DNA of 64,000 bases from the NCBI GenBank assembly GCA_020725115.1, contig DYFR01000001.1:62001-126000 (forward strand), written 5' to 3'. The position numbers were made by a program, and so were the translations under genes. Below are positions 7,681 to 19,000 of this stretch, one piece after another. The stretch is from Thiohalomonas denitrificans. GTDB taxonomy: Bacteria; Pseudomonadota; Gammaproteobacteria; Thiohalomonadales; Thiohalomonadaceae. The notes below the pieces were generated by a model, which ran no database searches, had not been told where the DNA came from, and worked only from the letters and a program-made list of their open reading frames with translations. How positions within the stretch are numbered: position 1 is the stretch's first letter; every line of letters begins with the position of its first letter.

Positions 7681-9027
7681 ATGGCCACCTCGACCGACAC
7701 CCCGACCCGCGACGTCTACACCGTTTCGCGCCTGAACGCCGAGGCACGCGCCGTGCTGGAAGGCAGCTTCCCGCTGCTGTGGGTGCAAGGCGAAATTTCC
7801 AACCTCGCCCGCCCCTCCTCCGGCCACTGGTACTTCTCGCTCAAGGACGCCGCCGCCCAGGTGCGCTGCGCCATGTTCCGCCAGCGCAACCAGCTGCTGC
7901 GCTTCAAGCCGCAGGACGGCATGCATGTGGTGATCCGCGCCCGCGTTTCGCTGTACGAGGGGCGCGGCGAATTCCAGCTCATCGCCGAACACATGGAAGA
8001 GGCCGGCTCCGGCGCGCTGCAACAGGCCTTCGAGATGCTCAAGCTGCGCCTTGGCCGGGAGGGACTGTTCGACGCTGCGCGCAAGCGGCCGCTGCCGCGC
8101 CTGCCGCGCCGCATCGGCGTGGTCACCTCGCCCACCGGCGCCGCCATCCGCGACATCCTCACCGTACTGGCGCGCCGCTTCCCGGCCATTCCGGTGGTGA
8201 TCTACCCCGTGCCGGTACAGGGCACAGGCGCCGGCGAGCAAATCGCCGGCGCGATCCGCCGTGCCGGTGAACGGGGCGAATGCGACGTGCTCATCGTCGG
8301 TCGCGGCGGCGGCTCACTGGAAGACCTGTGGGCCTTCAACGAAGAAGTGGTGGCGCGTGCCATCCACGACTCACCGATCCCCATCGTCAGCGCCGTGGGC
8401 CACGAGGTCGACTTCACCATCGCCGACTTCGTCGCCGACATGCGCGCACCAACGCCCTCGGCCGCCGCCGAACTGCTCAGCCCGGATCGCGAGGAGTGGC
8501 GCACCCAAATACTGCAACTGCGTCTGCGTCTGGCACGCAGCTTCCAGCGCCAGATGCTGCACAGGAAACGTAGCCTGGAGACGCTGCAAAAACGCCTCAA
8601 ACACCCGGGACGCCGCCTGCAGGAGATCGGTCAGCGCGTGGACGGGATGGAGCAGCGCCTGGCACGCGCGCGCCACAACTTGCTGCGTCACGCCGCCGCC
8701 CGTCTCGCCGCGCTGCATGCCCGGCTGGAACGCCATACCCCGCTGCACCGCGTGCAGGCCATGCAGGCACGACAGCAGGAGATACAGCGCCGGCTGTGCA
8801 GCGCCGCCGCACAGAATCTGGAGCGAATGAATCGCCGCCTGTCCCAGGCCGCGCATGCCCTCGACACGGTCAGCCCGCTGGCCACCCTGAGCCGTGGCTA
8901 CGCCATCGTCACCAGCGCCGACGGCAGCGTGCTGCGCACCGCCGCCCAAACGGCAACAGGACAACAAGTACAGGCCCGCCTTGGCCAGGGCCGCCTGCTG
9001 TGCCGGGTGGAAGGAGTGGAAGAATGA
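7681..9027 (+). CDS. xseA: Exodeoxyribonuclease VII large subunit
   Basis: This 448-residue catalytic subunit of ExoVII degrades single-stranded DNA from both ends. The N-terminal OB domain (WVQGEISNLARPSSGHWYFSLKD) binds DNA. The central catalytic domain carries GVVTSPTGAAIRDIL and the signature GRGGGSLEDLWAFN with a following VGHEVDFTIAD. A long Arg/Leu-rich coiled-coil region (about 260-400) precedes the C-terminal LSRGYAIV segment. Length matches the family. It overlaps the following M23 peptidase gene by 4 nt (ATGA), so the two are likely translationally coupled. The small subunit xseB is not in this window. Confidence 0.97.
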   Translation: MATSTDTPTRDVYTVSRLNAEARAVLEGSFPLLWVQGEISNLARPSSGHWYFSLKDAAAQVRCAMFRQRNQLLRFKPQDGMHVVIRARVSLYEGRGEFQLIAEHMEEAGSGALQQAFEMLKLRLGREGLFDAARKRPLPRLPRRIGVVTSPTGAAIRDILTVLARRFPAIPVVIYPVPVQGTGAGEQIAGAIRRAGERGECDVLIVGRGGGSLEDLWAFNEEVVARAIHDSPIPIVSAVGHEVDFTIADFVADMRAPTPSAAAELLSPDREEWRTQILQLRLRLARSFQRQMLHRKRSLETLQKRLKHPGRRLQEIGQRVDGMEQRLARARHNLLRHAAARLAALHARLERHTPLHRVQAMQARQQEIQRRLCSAAAQNLERMNRRLSQAAHALDTVSPLATLSRGYAIVTSADGSVLRTAAQTATGQQVQARLGQGRLLCRVEGVEE

Positions 9028-9980
9028 ATGTCTATTGTGGGAGCCCAATTGATCGGGGGCTCAATAGGAGCACAACTTATCGGGGACTTTGTGGGAGTCC
9101 GATTTATCGGGCGATACGGCATCTCACCCTGGCACAAATCGTCGAGAGGACTCGACTCCTACTGCTATGCCTGCTGCTCATTTGCACCGGCAGCGCATTC
9201 GCCCTGCCGCAGGACGCGGCCGTCCCCGGCGGCATCGCCATCGTGTCACTGGGAGAAGGAAAGAACGCACCCAAGGCCTGGTATCAAGGCCGGCAAGTGA
9301 TGGTGCTCCAGGACGCAAGCCGCTGGCAGGCAGTGATCGGCATACCGCTCAGCGTCACACCCGGACGCCAAACCCTGCGCGTGCAACCGCAGGCCGGCGC
9401 CGACCGCAATGTCATCTTCACGGTACAGGCCAAACAATACGAGGAGCAACACCTCAGCGTCCCGCCGCGCATGGTCAATCCCAGCCCGGAGGATCAGCAG
9501 CGCATCGCGCGCGACCTCAAGCTGGGTGCCGATGCCTACCGCAGCTTCAAACCTGCCGACACGATCGCTACCCGCTTCATCCTGCCGGTGGAAGGCCGCT
9601 ACAGCAGCCCCTTCGGCCTGCGCCGCTTCTTCAACGGCGAACCGCGCAACCCGCACAGCGGCATCGACCTCGCCGCCCCCACCGGCACCCCGATCCGCGC
9701 CCCCGCTGCCGGCCGCGTCATCGCCACCGGCGATCTCTACTACAACGGCAACACCGTGTTCCTCGACCACGGCCAGGGCCTCGTCACCATGTACTGCCAC
9801 ATGGACAGCATCGCAGTGAAGACCGGCCAGCTCATCGAAACCGGTCAGACCCTCGGCACCGTCGGCGCCACCGGCCGCGTCACCGGCCCGCACCTGCACT
9901 GGAGCGTCAGCCTCAACGACGCCCGCGTCGACCCGCTGCTGTTTCTGGCGCCGGAGACCATCGCGCAGCTGACGCAGTAG
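9024..9980 (+). CDS. M23 family metallopeptidase, exported
   Basis: This 318-residue protein has a hydrophobic signal segment at about residues 44-60 (LLLLCLLLICTGSAFA) followed by LPQD. The LytM/M23 domain lies at about 195-305: HSGIDLAAP near residue 210 and GPHLHWS near 290 supply the expected zinc ligands. It should cleave peptidoglycan cross-links in the periplasm. The ATG at 9024 overlaps the xseA stop. The first about 43 codons run through a REP-like repeat, so the N-terminal extension ahead of the signal segment is probably repeat-derived; no better in-frame start is visible. Longer upstream reading in this frame belongs to the xseA shadow. An identical zinc-ligand set is no proof of activity. 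Confidence 0.88.
   Translation: MNVYCGSPIDRGLNRSTTYRGLCGSPIYRAIRHLTLAQIVERTRLLLLCLLLICTGSAFALPQDAAVPGGIAIVSLGEGKNAPKAWYQGRQVMVLQDASRWQAVIGIPLSVTPGRQTLRVQPQAGADRNVIFTVQAKQYEEQHLSVPPRMVNPSPEDQQRIARDLKLGADAYRSFKPADTIATRFILPVEGRYSSPFGLRRFFNGEPRNPHSGIDLAAPTGTPIRAPAAGRVIATGDLYYNGNTVFLDHGQGLVTMYCHMDSIAVKTGQLIETGQTLGTVGATGRVTGPHLHWSVSLNDARVDPLLFLAPETIAQLTQ
9036..9162. repeat. REP-like repeat cluster inside the 5' end of the M23 peptidase gene
   Basis: Three partial copies of a GTGGGAGCCC...ATCGGG palindromic unit run from about 9036 to 9115. They are followed by a GTCGAGAGGACTCGACTCCTA arm. The same family occurs at 30679, 31384 and 50541. Here it is translated in frame. Confidence 0.7.
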
Positions 9981-10001
9981 GCCACCGGCCATCACATCAC
10001 T

Positions 10002-10039
10002 CATAGGGTGGGTCGTGTGTACAGACCGGGCGCCCTATG
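10002..10039. repeat. Hairpin between convergent M23 peptidase and giant RTX gene
   Basis: Arms CATAGGG (10002-10008) and CCCTATG (10033-10039) flank a GC-rich loop in an 89-nt spacer between convergent genes. There is no T-run on either side, so terminator function is uncertain. It shares GGGCGCCCTAT with the element at 3962-4020. Confidence 0.4.
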
Positions 10040-10069
10040 CATGGTCACGATTTTGGAACACTTCAGCGT

Positions 10070-13000
10070 TCAGGCCAGTTCCTCTTCATGGGCCAGAACG
10101 TCCTGCGTCTGCTCCCAGTCCACATAGGACCCGCCGCTGCTCTCCGTATAGGCATCGGCCGCCAGCAGCGCCGCCAGGTTGAAGGCCTGGATCGATGACA
10201 TGTCATCCTCAGGCATATCCTGCACACCGAAGTACACCACACCCAGTTCGCGCTCCGTACCGTCCTCGGTCAGGTAGCTCCCGAGTCCCACGACCCTGTT
10301 GCCTTCGACCGTCACATCCATGGCTTCATAGTCGAGCGGAATGGCGGTTATCCCCCAGTCGGCGAGCGAGTGGAACTCTCCTTCGTCGGAAATGCCATCC
10401 TGATTGGCATCGCGCCAGACACCGAACGAACGCCATTCGGCATCGTTGGCATCGAACACGCCGTCACCGTTGGTATCGAACCGATAACGAAGGGTATCCA
10501 GGTCGTTCATGCCGTCCTCGAAGAACGCCAGCTCCGACATGTCGTCCACGCGGCCGTTGCCGTTCCAGTCGTAGGCCAGCATGCCGTCGTCCGGCCCCAC
10601 CCAGCCCGTCGCCACGCCCGTCCCACCGAAGCTGATACCCACCTGCGCACTGACCAGCTCAATGCCGTCACCGTCGAGATCCAATACGATAGGCTCCCAC
10701 CACGTCCCTGAACGGTATGCCCCGACGGATATGGATGCGGTACCCACGTTCATCCCGGTAACCGGATCACCGCCGTCGGACACCGTTATCGTGAATGGAC
10801 GCATCTCTTCGCTGATGTAGCGGTAGCGGGCTATCGGCGTTTGGTATCCATAGTATGTGTATGACATCTCGGCAGAATTGCCGGAAACCACCGGAACCGT
10901 CTGTACAACGGCGGCGGTTCTGGTAAACGTGCCCTGTGATGGCTCAATGTAGCCAGTAGGCATCCCGGATTCACTGTCAATGACATTGCGAAATGCGGTA
11001 GCAACGAGAACTTCGGAATATCCTGGTGCGACGAATGTCCCGTCCGAAGGGTTGTAACTGTAACTCTGCCACACATTTACGGTTTTACTGATCGACAAAT
11101 CAGTCACAGAGAATTTCAGTTCCTCCGGGTTCGAATCGATATCAAACGCCACCACCGAACCTATCCCCGACACCACCCCGTTCACGGAGAATGGCCGGCC
11201 GATGCTGATGATCGGCGCATCATTCACCGGCGCGACATCTACAGTCACCCTGGCGGAGTGTTCGTCGCCGCGGCCGTCGCGGCCGTCGCGGATGGTGTAG
11301 TCGAAGCCGGCAGCACCGGAATAGAGCGCCGAATAGATGTCGTACTCGTTGTCGGTGCTGCTGTTGTAGTCGGGATTGGGCGTAAAGGTGATGGTGCCAT
11401 CGCCGTTCCAGCGCACCTCGCCGTTACTTGCGTTGCCGACACCGATCAGTTCGAAATCGTCGCCGTCGAAATCAAAATCGTTGGCCAGCAACTCGGCGAC
11501 GGATACGGTGATGGAATGGTCTTCGTCCACGTGCAGCGTGTCCGCCACCGCTTCCGGGCGATTGTTGCGCCCATCAAGATAGATGGTGCGGTCGTCGAAG
11601 CTCAGTGCCTCGATGCCGTACAGCGTGTCGCGTCCATCAGGCCCCTCCACCGCATAGGAGCCGTCGCCGCTCTTGCCGATGCCGAGGACGTCGCGGCCGT
11701 TGTAATACTCCAGGAAGCTGCCGGAAAAAACCGCCGTGTCGAATCCCGCGCCGCCATGAAGAACATCGTCCCCGCGGCCGCCGGTCAGGACGTTGTCGCC
11801 GCCATCGCCCCGCAGCACGTCCGCATGGGCGGAGCCGATGACATTTTCGAACCCGCTGACCACGTCGCCCTCGGCGAAGCCGCCGCGCCCGGTACCGGCG
11901 CCGAGGTCCACCTCGACCCCGGCGGTGGAGCGGCTGTAGTCCAGCGTGTCGTTGCCCTCACCGCCGTCGAGCCGATCCGCACCGGCGCCGCTTTGCACGA
12001 GATCGTCGCCCGCACCGGCGAATATCTCGATGGGGGCCGCTTCCCCGTACAGGAACACATCGCCGCCATTGCCGCCGATCACCCGTTCGAACGACTTGCC
12101 GTCAAGATTGAACACCACGCCCCGGTCGTCGGCGACCACGGCGGTATCGAAGCCGCCGCCGCCCTCCACATGGCTGGACTCCAGGTCCTCGCGGTCGACG
12201 TGGATCTCGTCGTCCCCAGCGCCGCCGATCAGCATGTCCGCGCCGCCGCCACCGATGAGGATCGCCCCGCCATCGCCCGCCATCAGCGTATCCGCACCGT
12301 TGCCGCCAATTACCTTCTCGACCTCGGCAAGACCGGCATGGAACCAGACGCCGCGGTCATCCGCGACGACGACGGTGTCGAAGCCGTCGCCGCCGCTGAT
12401 CTCCCACGGGTCATCGTCCGCGTCGATGACCAGGACATCGTCCCCCGCACCGCCGTACAGGCGGTCACGTCCCGGCCCGCCCACCAGCAGGTCGTTGCCG
12501 TCCCCGCCATACAGGTAATCGTCGCCGCCGCCGCCGTACAGTTGGTCATTGCCGGCGTCGCCGTACAGGCGATCGTTGCCCGCACCGCCATCCAGATAGT
12601 CGTCGCCGGGACGGTCCGGCAGATGCACGTCGGCCAGCAGGGTGGTGACCCGCGTAGCGCCGCCGCCGCTCGGCAACGCCACGGCGCTTACCGTCATGGT
12701 GAAATCGCCTGCCGATGCAGGAACGGTAAGCACCAGTCCGTTCAACTCCGCCCCGCTCAGCAACCAGCTGTCGTCCGGCTGGCGCTCGCCGGCCGAAAGC
12801 GAGGCGCCGTCCGGAAGATCGGCGATCACTACCCGCAAGATCTGCGAGCCATCCGTGGTGGCGAGCTCCGCCTGGACCTGGAGCTGCACGGTTGCCGAGG
12901 CATCGCTGCGATCGCCCCACAATTCATCGTCACCGCCGAGCCCGCGCAGGATGTCGTCGCCGCCGCCGCCGTACAGCCGGTCCGTGGTATTGACGCCCGT

Positions 13001-16000
13001 CAGGGTGTCGTCGCCCATGGTCGGCGAGCTGGCCGCCAGCTGGCGCACGCTGAGGAAGGGAGCGCCGTTGTCCAGGTAGCGCACGCCGAGCGTCGAATTC
13101 ATCTCGACGCTGTCGCCGTTCGACTCCGTCGCCCGCGCCGTGACTTCGATCTGGAAATCGCTCTTGAGCCCAGCCGGCAGGGTCATGGCGAGGCCATCGA
13201 GATCGATAGGCGCCAGTGTCCACACGCCGCCGTTCTTCGTTCCCGCCGAGAGAGTGGCCCCGGCGGGCAGGCCGCGCAGCTCGACGCACAAGGTCTCCGA
13301 ACCGTCGGTGTCGTTCAGCCAGGCGGAGATGTTGAGCGGCACCGTGGCACCGGGCATGGCCGCCGCGTCCGCCACTGCCAGTCCCGGCAGGTCGGCCACG
13401 CCGGCGACGGCGACGTCGAGCACGGCGGTCTGCACCGTCGTATCGCCATTGGACAACTCACGCGTGACGGCGCGCACGCCCAGCTGCAACTCGCCGCTCC
13501 AGTCCGCCGGCGGCTTGAGCATCAGGCCGTTGAGCTGGACGGCAGTCAGCGACCACACACCCGGCGTCACTTCAGTACCCGCTGACAGTCGCGCCCCCGC
13601 GGGAACGCCGCTGATCTCGATGCTGACGGTTTCTGAGCCGTCGCTGTCGCGCAGCACGGCCTTGACCTTCAGTTCGATAAAACCGTCCTCCAGCCCCGCA
13701 GACGGCGCGGCGGTGAGATCGACGCCGTCCGCCTGCGCCTCGATGCGCACCGGCACCGTCGCCGACACCCGCTGGGATATTTCGGGATAGCCCGGCACCT
13801 CGGTAATGGCACTGATCAGCAACGTGAAATCGCGGTCATCGTTCAGCGGCGGTGTCAGCGTCAGGCCCGCCAGTTGCTGCGGCGTCAGGCGCCATACGCC
13901 GTCGGTACCCCGCGCTCCCGCCGACAGGGTCGCTCCGTCGGGCAGGCCGGATATCTCGACCACGAGGCGTTCATGAGCCTTGAGGCGGGAGATATCCACG
14001 GTGATGTTCACCGCCAGCGGCTCGTCCTCGACACCTGCCAGCGGCGCCACCGACAAGCCCGGCGTGCTCGGTTGCGGAATGACGTTCACGTCGAGAACGT
14101 TGTGATTGACCGCCGTGTCGCCGTTGGCGGCCTCGGTGGTAATGGTCGTCACTACCAGACGGAAACCGCCTATGGCATCCAGCGGCGGCAGGATTTTCAG
14201 TCCGGCCAGTTGTTCCGGGGCCAGGCGCCACACGCCTTCCCCCAAGTCGGTACCGGCGGAAAGCGTGGCCCCGGCCGGGACGTTGCTGATCTCCACCACC
14301 ATGGACTCCGAGCCGTCGTCATCGATCAGCGTGGCGTCGATGGACAGGTCGATGAACTGGTTCTGCTGGCCGGTGGCAGCCTGCGTATCGATGATCGCGC
14401 CGTCGGCGCGCGCATTGAGCGTCACGTTGAGCAGGCGTACGGTATGGGCCTGGTGGCCGTTGGCCTGCTCCGTCGCGGTCGCGGTGATGCGCAGTTGGAA
14501 ATCCTCGTCGCTGTGCTCGCGGGGGAACAGGATCAGTTCCTCCAGATCCTGCGGTTCCAGCCGCCACACCCCGGCGGCGATCTCGGTGCCGTGCGACAGG
14601 CGCGCTCCCTCCGGCACGCCTTCGATCAGCACCGACAACAACTCGCTGCCGTCCATGTCCACCAGCGCCGCGCCGATTTCCACGGGGGGGATGGTGTCCT
14701 CGTCGGTAACGATGTCCTGCACTTCCAGCAGCGGCGCATCGGCCACCGCGTTGACGGCGACGTCGAACTGAACGGTGGCCATGGCTTCGTCGCCGTTGGC
14801 CCGTTCGGTGGCGAAGGCACGCACGGTAACGATGAAATCCACGTCGCTGTGCTCGGGCGGCGTGAGCGTCAGGCCGGCCAGTTGCTCCGGAGTCAAATGC
14901 CAAAGCCCCGCATCATCGCACCAACCGGCCGACAGCATGGTTCCGGCTGGAATACCCTCCAGTTCGAGACGGTGGATTTCCGAGCCGTCCATGTCGGCGA
15001 AACGGGCATCGATGCGCAGCGGGATGGCGGTGTCCTCGTCGCCCGCCGCGTCCGCCGCGTCGAGTTCCGGCATGTCCGCCACCGCGTGGATCACCACCTC
15101 GCTCTCATAGGATGAGGCCGCGACGCGGCCCTTGAAGTCGTACACGATTACATCGATGCGCAGCACGAAATTCACGTCGCTGTGCGGCGCCGGGATGAGC
15201 GCCACGTTTCGTGCATCAAACTCCGTCAACGCCCATTCGCCCATACCAACCTCGGTACCCGCGGACAGGCGCGCACCCGGCGGTAGCCCCGAGACGCGGA
15301 TCATCACCTGCGAGTCGGCGTTGGGGTTTATCAACATCAGCACCAGGGGGATCGGCTGATCCTCGTCGGTTTCGACGGGTTCCAGTGAAACCACCGGCGG
15401 TATCAGCGGCGGCTCGATGCAGGCGGTGCGGGCATCTTTCTCGTCCGCCTCGTCTTCGCCGTGCCACATCGCCGTCGCCGTTTCGTCTTCCGGAGTCGGC
15501 CCCCATCCGGCCAGCGGCTCCTCTTTCAGCTTGACCGTCTCCTGGCCGGTCATCGGCAGCGGCGCGACCGTCGGCGCTTCCCCTGAAGAGGCGCCGCCCC
15601 CTTCGAACATCGACCGCCACAGTTCGAGCCAGACCTGTTCGTTGCCCGTCGAACCGTCCGTATCGCCCCCCGGCGCCGCGGAGCCATCTGCCTGCGGGCC
15701 GGCTTCCGACGCATATGGCTCCGCGCCTGCCGTGCCCGCGGCTGCCTCGGCCGCCTGGAGCTCATCCGCATACAACGAGGCCGCCGTGCCGAACACCGCC
15801 GCCAGGGCGATCTCCGCGGCGCGATTGCCGGCCGCGATCACGTCGCGCTCGCGGCGCTGCCCCTGCACCACCTCACCGCCGTCGTCGACGGTATAGCCGG
15901 TGTCGAAATACTCGATGAGGCTGCTCACCTCGTAGACATGACCGGCGAAGCTGGCGTACTCGATATTGAGCAGCACGTCCTGATTGTCGTTCCCCTCCAC

Positions 16001-19000
16001 CACCAGCGCACCATTGCGCACGCTGAAGCGGTAGGATTCGAACTCGCCGTCGAACAGCGCGACGTCAACGCCGTCCCCGCCGTCGAGCAGGTTGCGCCCG
16101 CTGCCGCCGCGCAACACGTCGTCGCCGTCGCCGCCGAGCAGGACGTCGTCATCGGCGCCGCCGTCGAGATAGTCGTTGCCCGCCCCACCGAGCAGCACGT
16201 CACGCCCGTTGCCGCCGAACAGCACGTCATCGCCGGCGCCGCCGTCGAGAATGTCGTTGCCCGCGCCGCCGTCGAGCCGGTTGTCGCCGTCGTCGCCGGT
16301 GAGCACGTCGTCGTGCTGCGAGCCCGACAGGTTCTCGATATTGATCAGCACGTCGCCCTCGGCATCGCCGCCGTGACCGCGGCCATCGCGCAGGCTGACG
16401 CGCACGCCGACGCTGGAATCGCCGTAATCGGCGGTATCGTTGCCTGCGCCGCCGTCGAGCACGTCGGCCCCGCCGCCACCGCGCAGGACGTCGTCGCCGG
16501 CGCCGCCGTACAGCCGATTGCTGGCCGCATCGCCGATCAGCACATCGTCATGGGCGGAGCCGACCAGGTTCTCGATGTTGCGCAGCGTATCGCCCTCGGC
16601 GTGCCCGCCGCGGCCGATGCCGTCCTTCAGGCTGACGAACACCCCGGCGTCCGAGTCGTCGTACAGCGCCGTATCGTTGCCCGCGCCGCCGTCGAGCACG
16701 TCCGCCCCCGCCCCGCCGCGCAGCACGTCGTCGCCCACGCTGCCGACGAGGGTGTCGTTGCCCGCCCCGCCGTCCAGCCAGGCGGTTTCGTAACCGGCAC
16801 GCAGGATATCGTCCGCCCCGGTGCCGCCGATGGCCTGCCCGACCTGGGGCGCTTCGATGCCGTCGACATCGGCAAAGCGCAATGCCGCCGCCGCGCCCAG
16901 ATCCACCGGCCCGCCGCCGTCGGTGATGCCGTAGGCGACAATCATCGCCTGCAGGTTGACGCGAGTGCCGTTCTCCAGGCGGATGTGGCTGTTGTCCTTG
17001 TCCCATGTCTCCCAGTTTTCGATCATCAGCACTTTTTGTTCCGCGCCGGCGTAGTCCTTCTCCACCGTGCGCAGGATGAGCTGGCCGTCCTTGAGTTCCA
17101 CCTCCAGGTCGGCGAGGTCGATGCGGTGCAGGAAGTCGGGATCAAGCTGCTCGATGAGCGCACCCAGGCGGGTGACGTTGTCGGACCAGTGGGGCTGGTC
17201 GAGGGCCAGGGTGGCGGCTTGCTCCAGGGTGGTGTGCCAGTGCAGGGCTTCATCAATGCTGGGATAGGTGGCGTGCAGGTCGTCGAGTTCGTTTGCGATG
17301 GCGTCCTGGCGGGCTTCGAGCTCCGTCTGCCGCGCTTCGAGTTCGGCGATGCGGGTGTTGAGCTTCTGGCGGGCCTTTTCGGCCGCCTCGCTGTCGGGGT
17401 CGAGGGCGGCGCTGATGGAGAGGCTGAGGAGTTGCTGGCGCAAGGTCTCCAGTTCGCCGGGCAGGCGAGCGAGTTCTTCGGCGTTGGCCTGTTGTTCGGT
17501 GAGCAAGTTTTGGTAATCGGCCAGGGTGTCGGCGGGGATGGCGCCGATGATTCCGTCGACGTGGGCCTTGACGGTGGTGACGGTGTAGCGGGCGTTGAAT
17601 TCGTCGTTGGAAAGTTCGCCGGCTTCCAGCGCCAGACGGTCGGCCTCGAAGCGGGCGAGTCCTGCGGCATCGAGGGGTTTGCCGTCTGCGTCAAGGACAA
17701 GGCTGCCCTGCTGGTAGTTACGGTGGGCCTGGGCGGCTTCCAGGTCGGCGGCAAGCTCCGCCAGGGTGGTGGCGCTGGAGTTGTAGAGGGCGCGCTTTAT
17801 GAGCGGGTCGCCGCCTTCTATCTGAATCTGGTTTCTGAAGGCGTCGAGGATGGCCTGTTCCAGGCCGGCACCGGCATGAGCGAAGTCGTAGCGCATGCCG
17901 CCTATATAAAGGCGCGTGTCGCTCTGCACGAAGTCGATGTTTTGCAGGGTGTCGGTGCGGGCGAGCTGGCCGCCGGTGAGTTCGATGAGCTGGTCGAGGC
18001 CGCTCTGGTAGCCCTGGGCCAGCTGGCGCAGGGTGTCGAGGCTGCCGCCGTTGGCGGACTCGGCGTCGTGCTCGACGAATTCGCCGGTGGCCTCGTCGTA
18101 TTCCCAGCGCGAGTGGGCGGTGGGCGGCGGGGGGGCGTCGCCGCCGATGAAGGAGGCCACCAGGGAAAACACGATGCCCACCACGGGGTTGACCATCATG
18201 AGGACGCTGCCGATGGCGCTCAGGGCGTTGCCCTGCGACAGCGAGACGGCCAGGCCGACCCAGGGGATGGCGTTGCCCAGGGTGCTGGCCAGGGCGGTAT
18301 TGCCGGCCATGGTGGAGATTTGCTGCGCCAGTTGCAGGCCGCTCTGGAGGGCGGCGGTGGTGTCGCCGCTGTCCAGGGCATTGAGCAGGCCGGTGAGGGA
18401 GGTCATGGCGCCGACGTTGCCTTGCAGGTTGCTCATGCCGGTCCAGGTGCTGCCGCCCTCGCCCAGGCTGTCGAGGTAGTTGAGGGACTCCAGGCCGTAT
18501 TTGAAGATGGCGGCGCTGTCGCCGTTTTGCAGGGCGCCGTACAGGGAAGCCAGGGCGCCGAGGCCCTGGAGGTTGGCGCTTGAACCTAAATCGACATCCA
18601 CGCCGTCGATACCGAAGGCATTCACCAGCTTGCCGCCGGTGGTGAGCATGCCGACGATATCGCCGCGGTCAAGGGCCTGGCTGAAGCGGGTGGCGTCGTC
18701 GAGCAGCTTGAGGGTGTCGGGCGAGAAGTTGACGGCGTTCTCGCCGGTGAGGGCGTGGGAGGCGTTGTTGATGAAGGCCTGCGCCAGGCCGGCGGCCTGG
18801 CCCCAGTCGCCGGCATCGAGCGCCGCTTGCAGGGACTCGTATTGGTTCTTGAGCTGCGGGGCGGCTTCGATGAGGTTTTGGAAGGCGGGCGGGAGTGCGA
18901 GGGTGCCGAGGTTGAGGTCCGCGCCGCCTAAGCCCAGGCCGCCGAGGCCGTTGAGATTGAATGCGGGGCTGGGGAGGTTCCAGTTCAGCGACAGTGAACC

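Noticed and set aside
8796-9023. Upstream extension of the M23 peptidase ORF
   Set aside because: It reads xseA sequence in another frame; the ATG overlapping the xseA stop is the natural start.
11258-13585. 775-aa plus-strand ORF opposite the RTX blocks
   Set aside because: Shadow of RTX repeats; no start signal or domain.
11700-16800. Regular repeats that might suggest a CRISPR array or satellite DNA
   Set aside because: The periodicity is 27 nt or about 300 nt in a coding frame and corresponds to RTX nonapeptides and Ig-like units; there are no unique spacers between identical repeats.
15938-18583. 881-aa plus-strand ORF opposite the giant RTX gene
   Set aside because: It is antisense to RTX and coiled-coil coding sequence; its Val/Ala/Glu/Gly-rich composition is what high third-position GC produces on the opposite strand.
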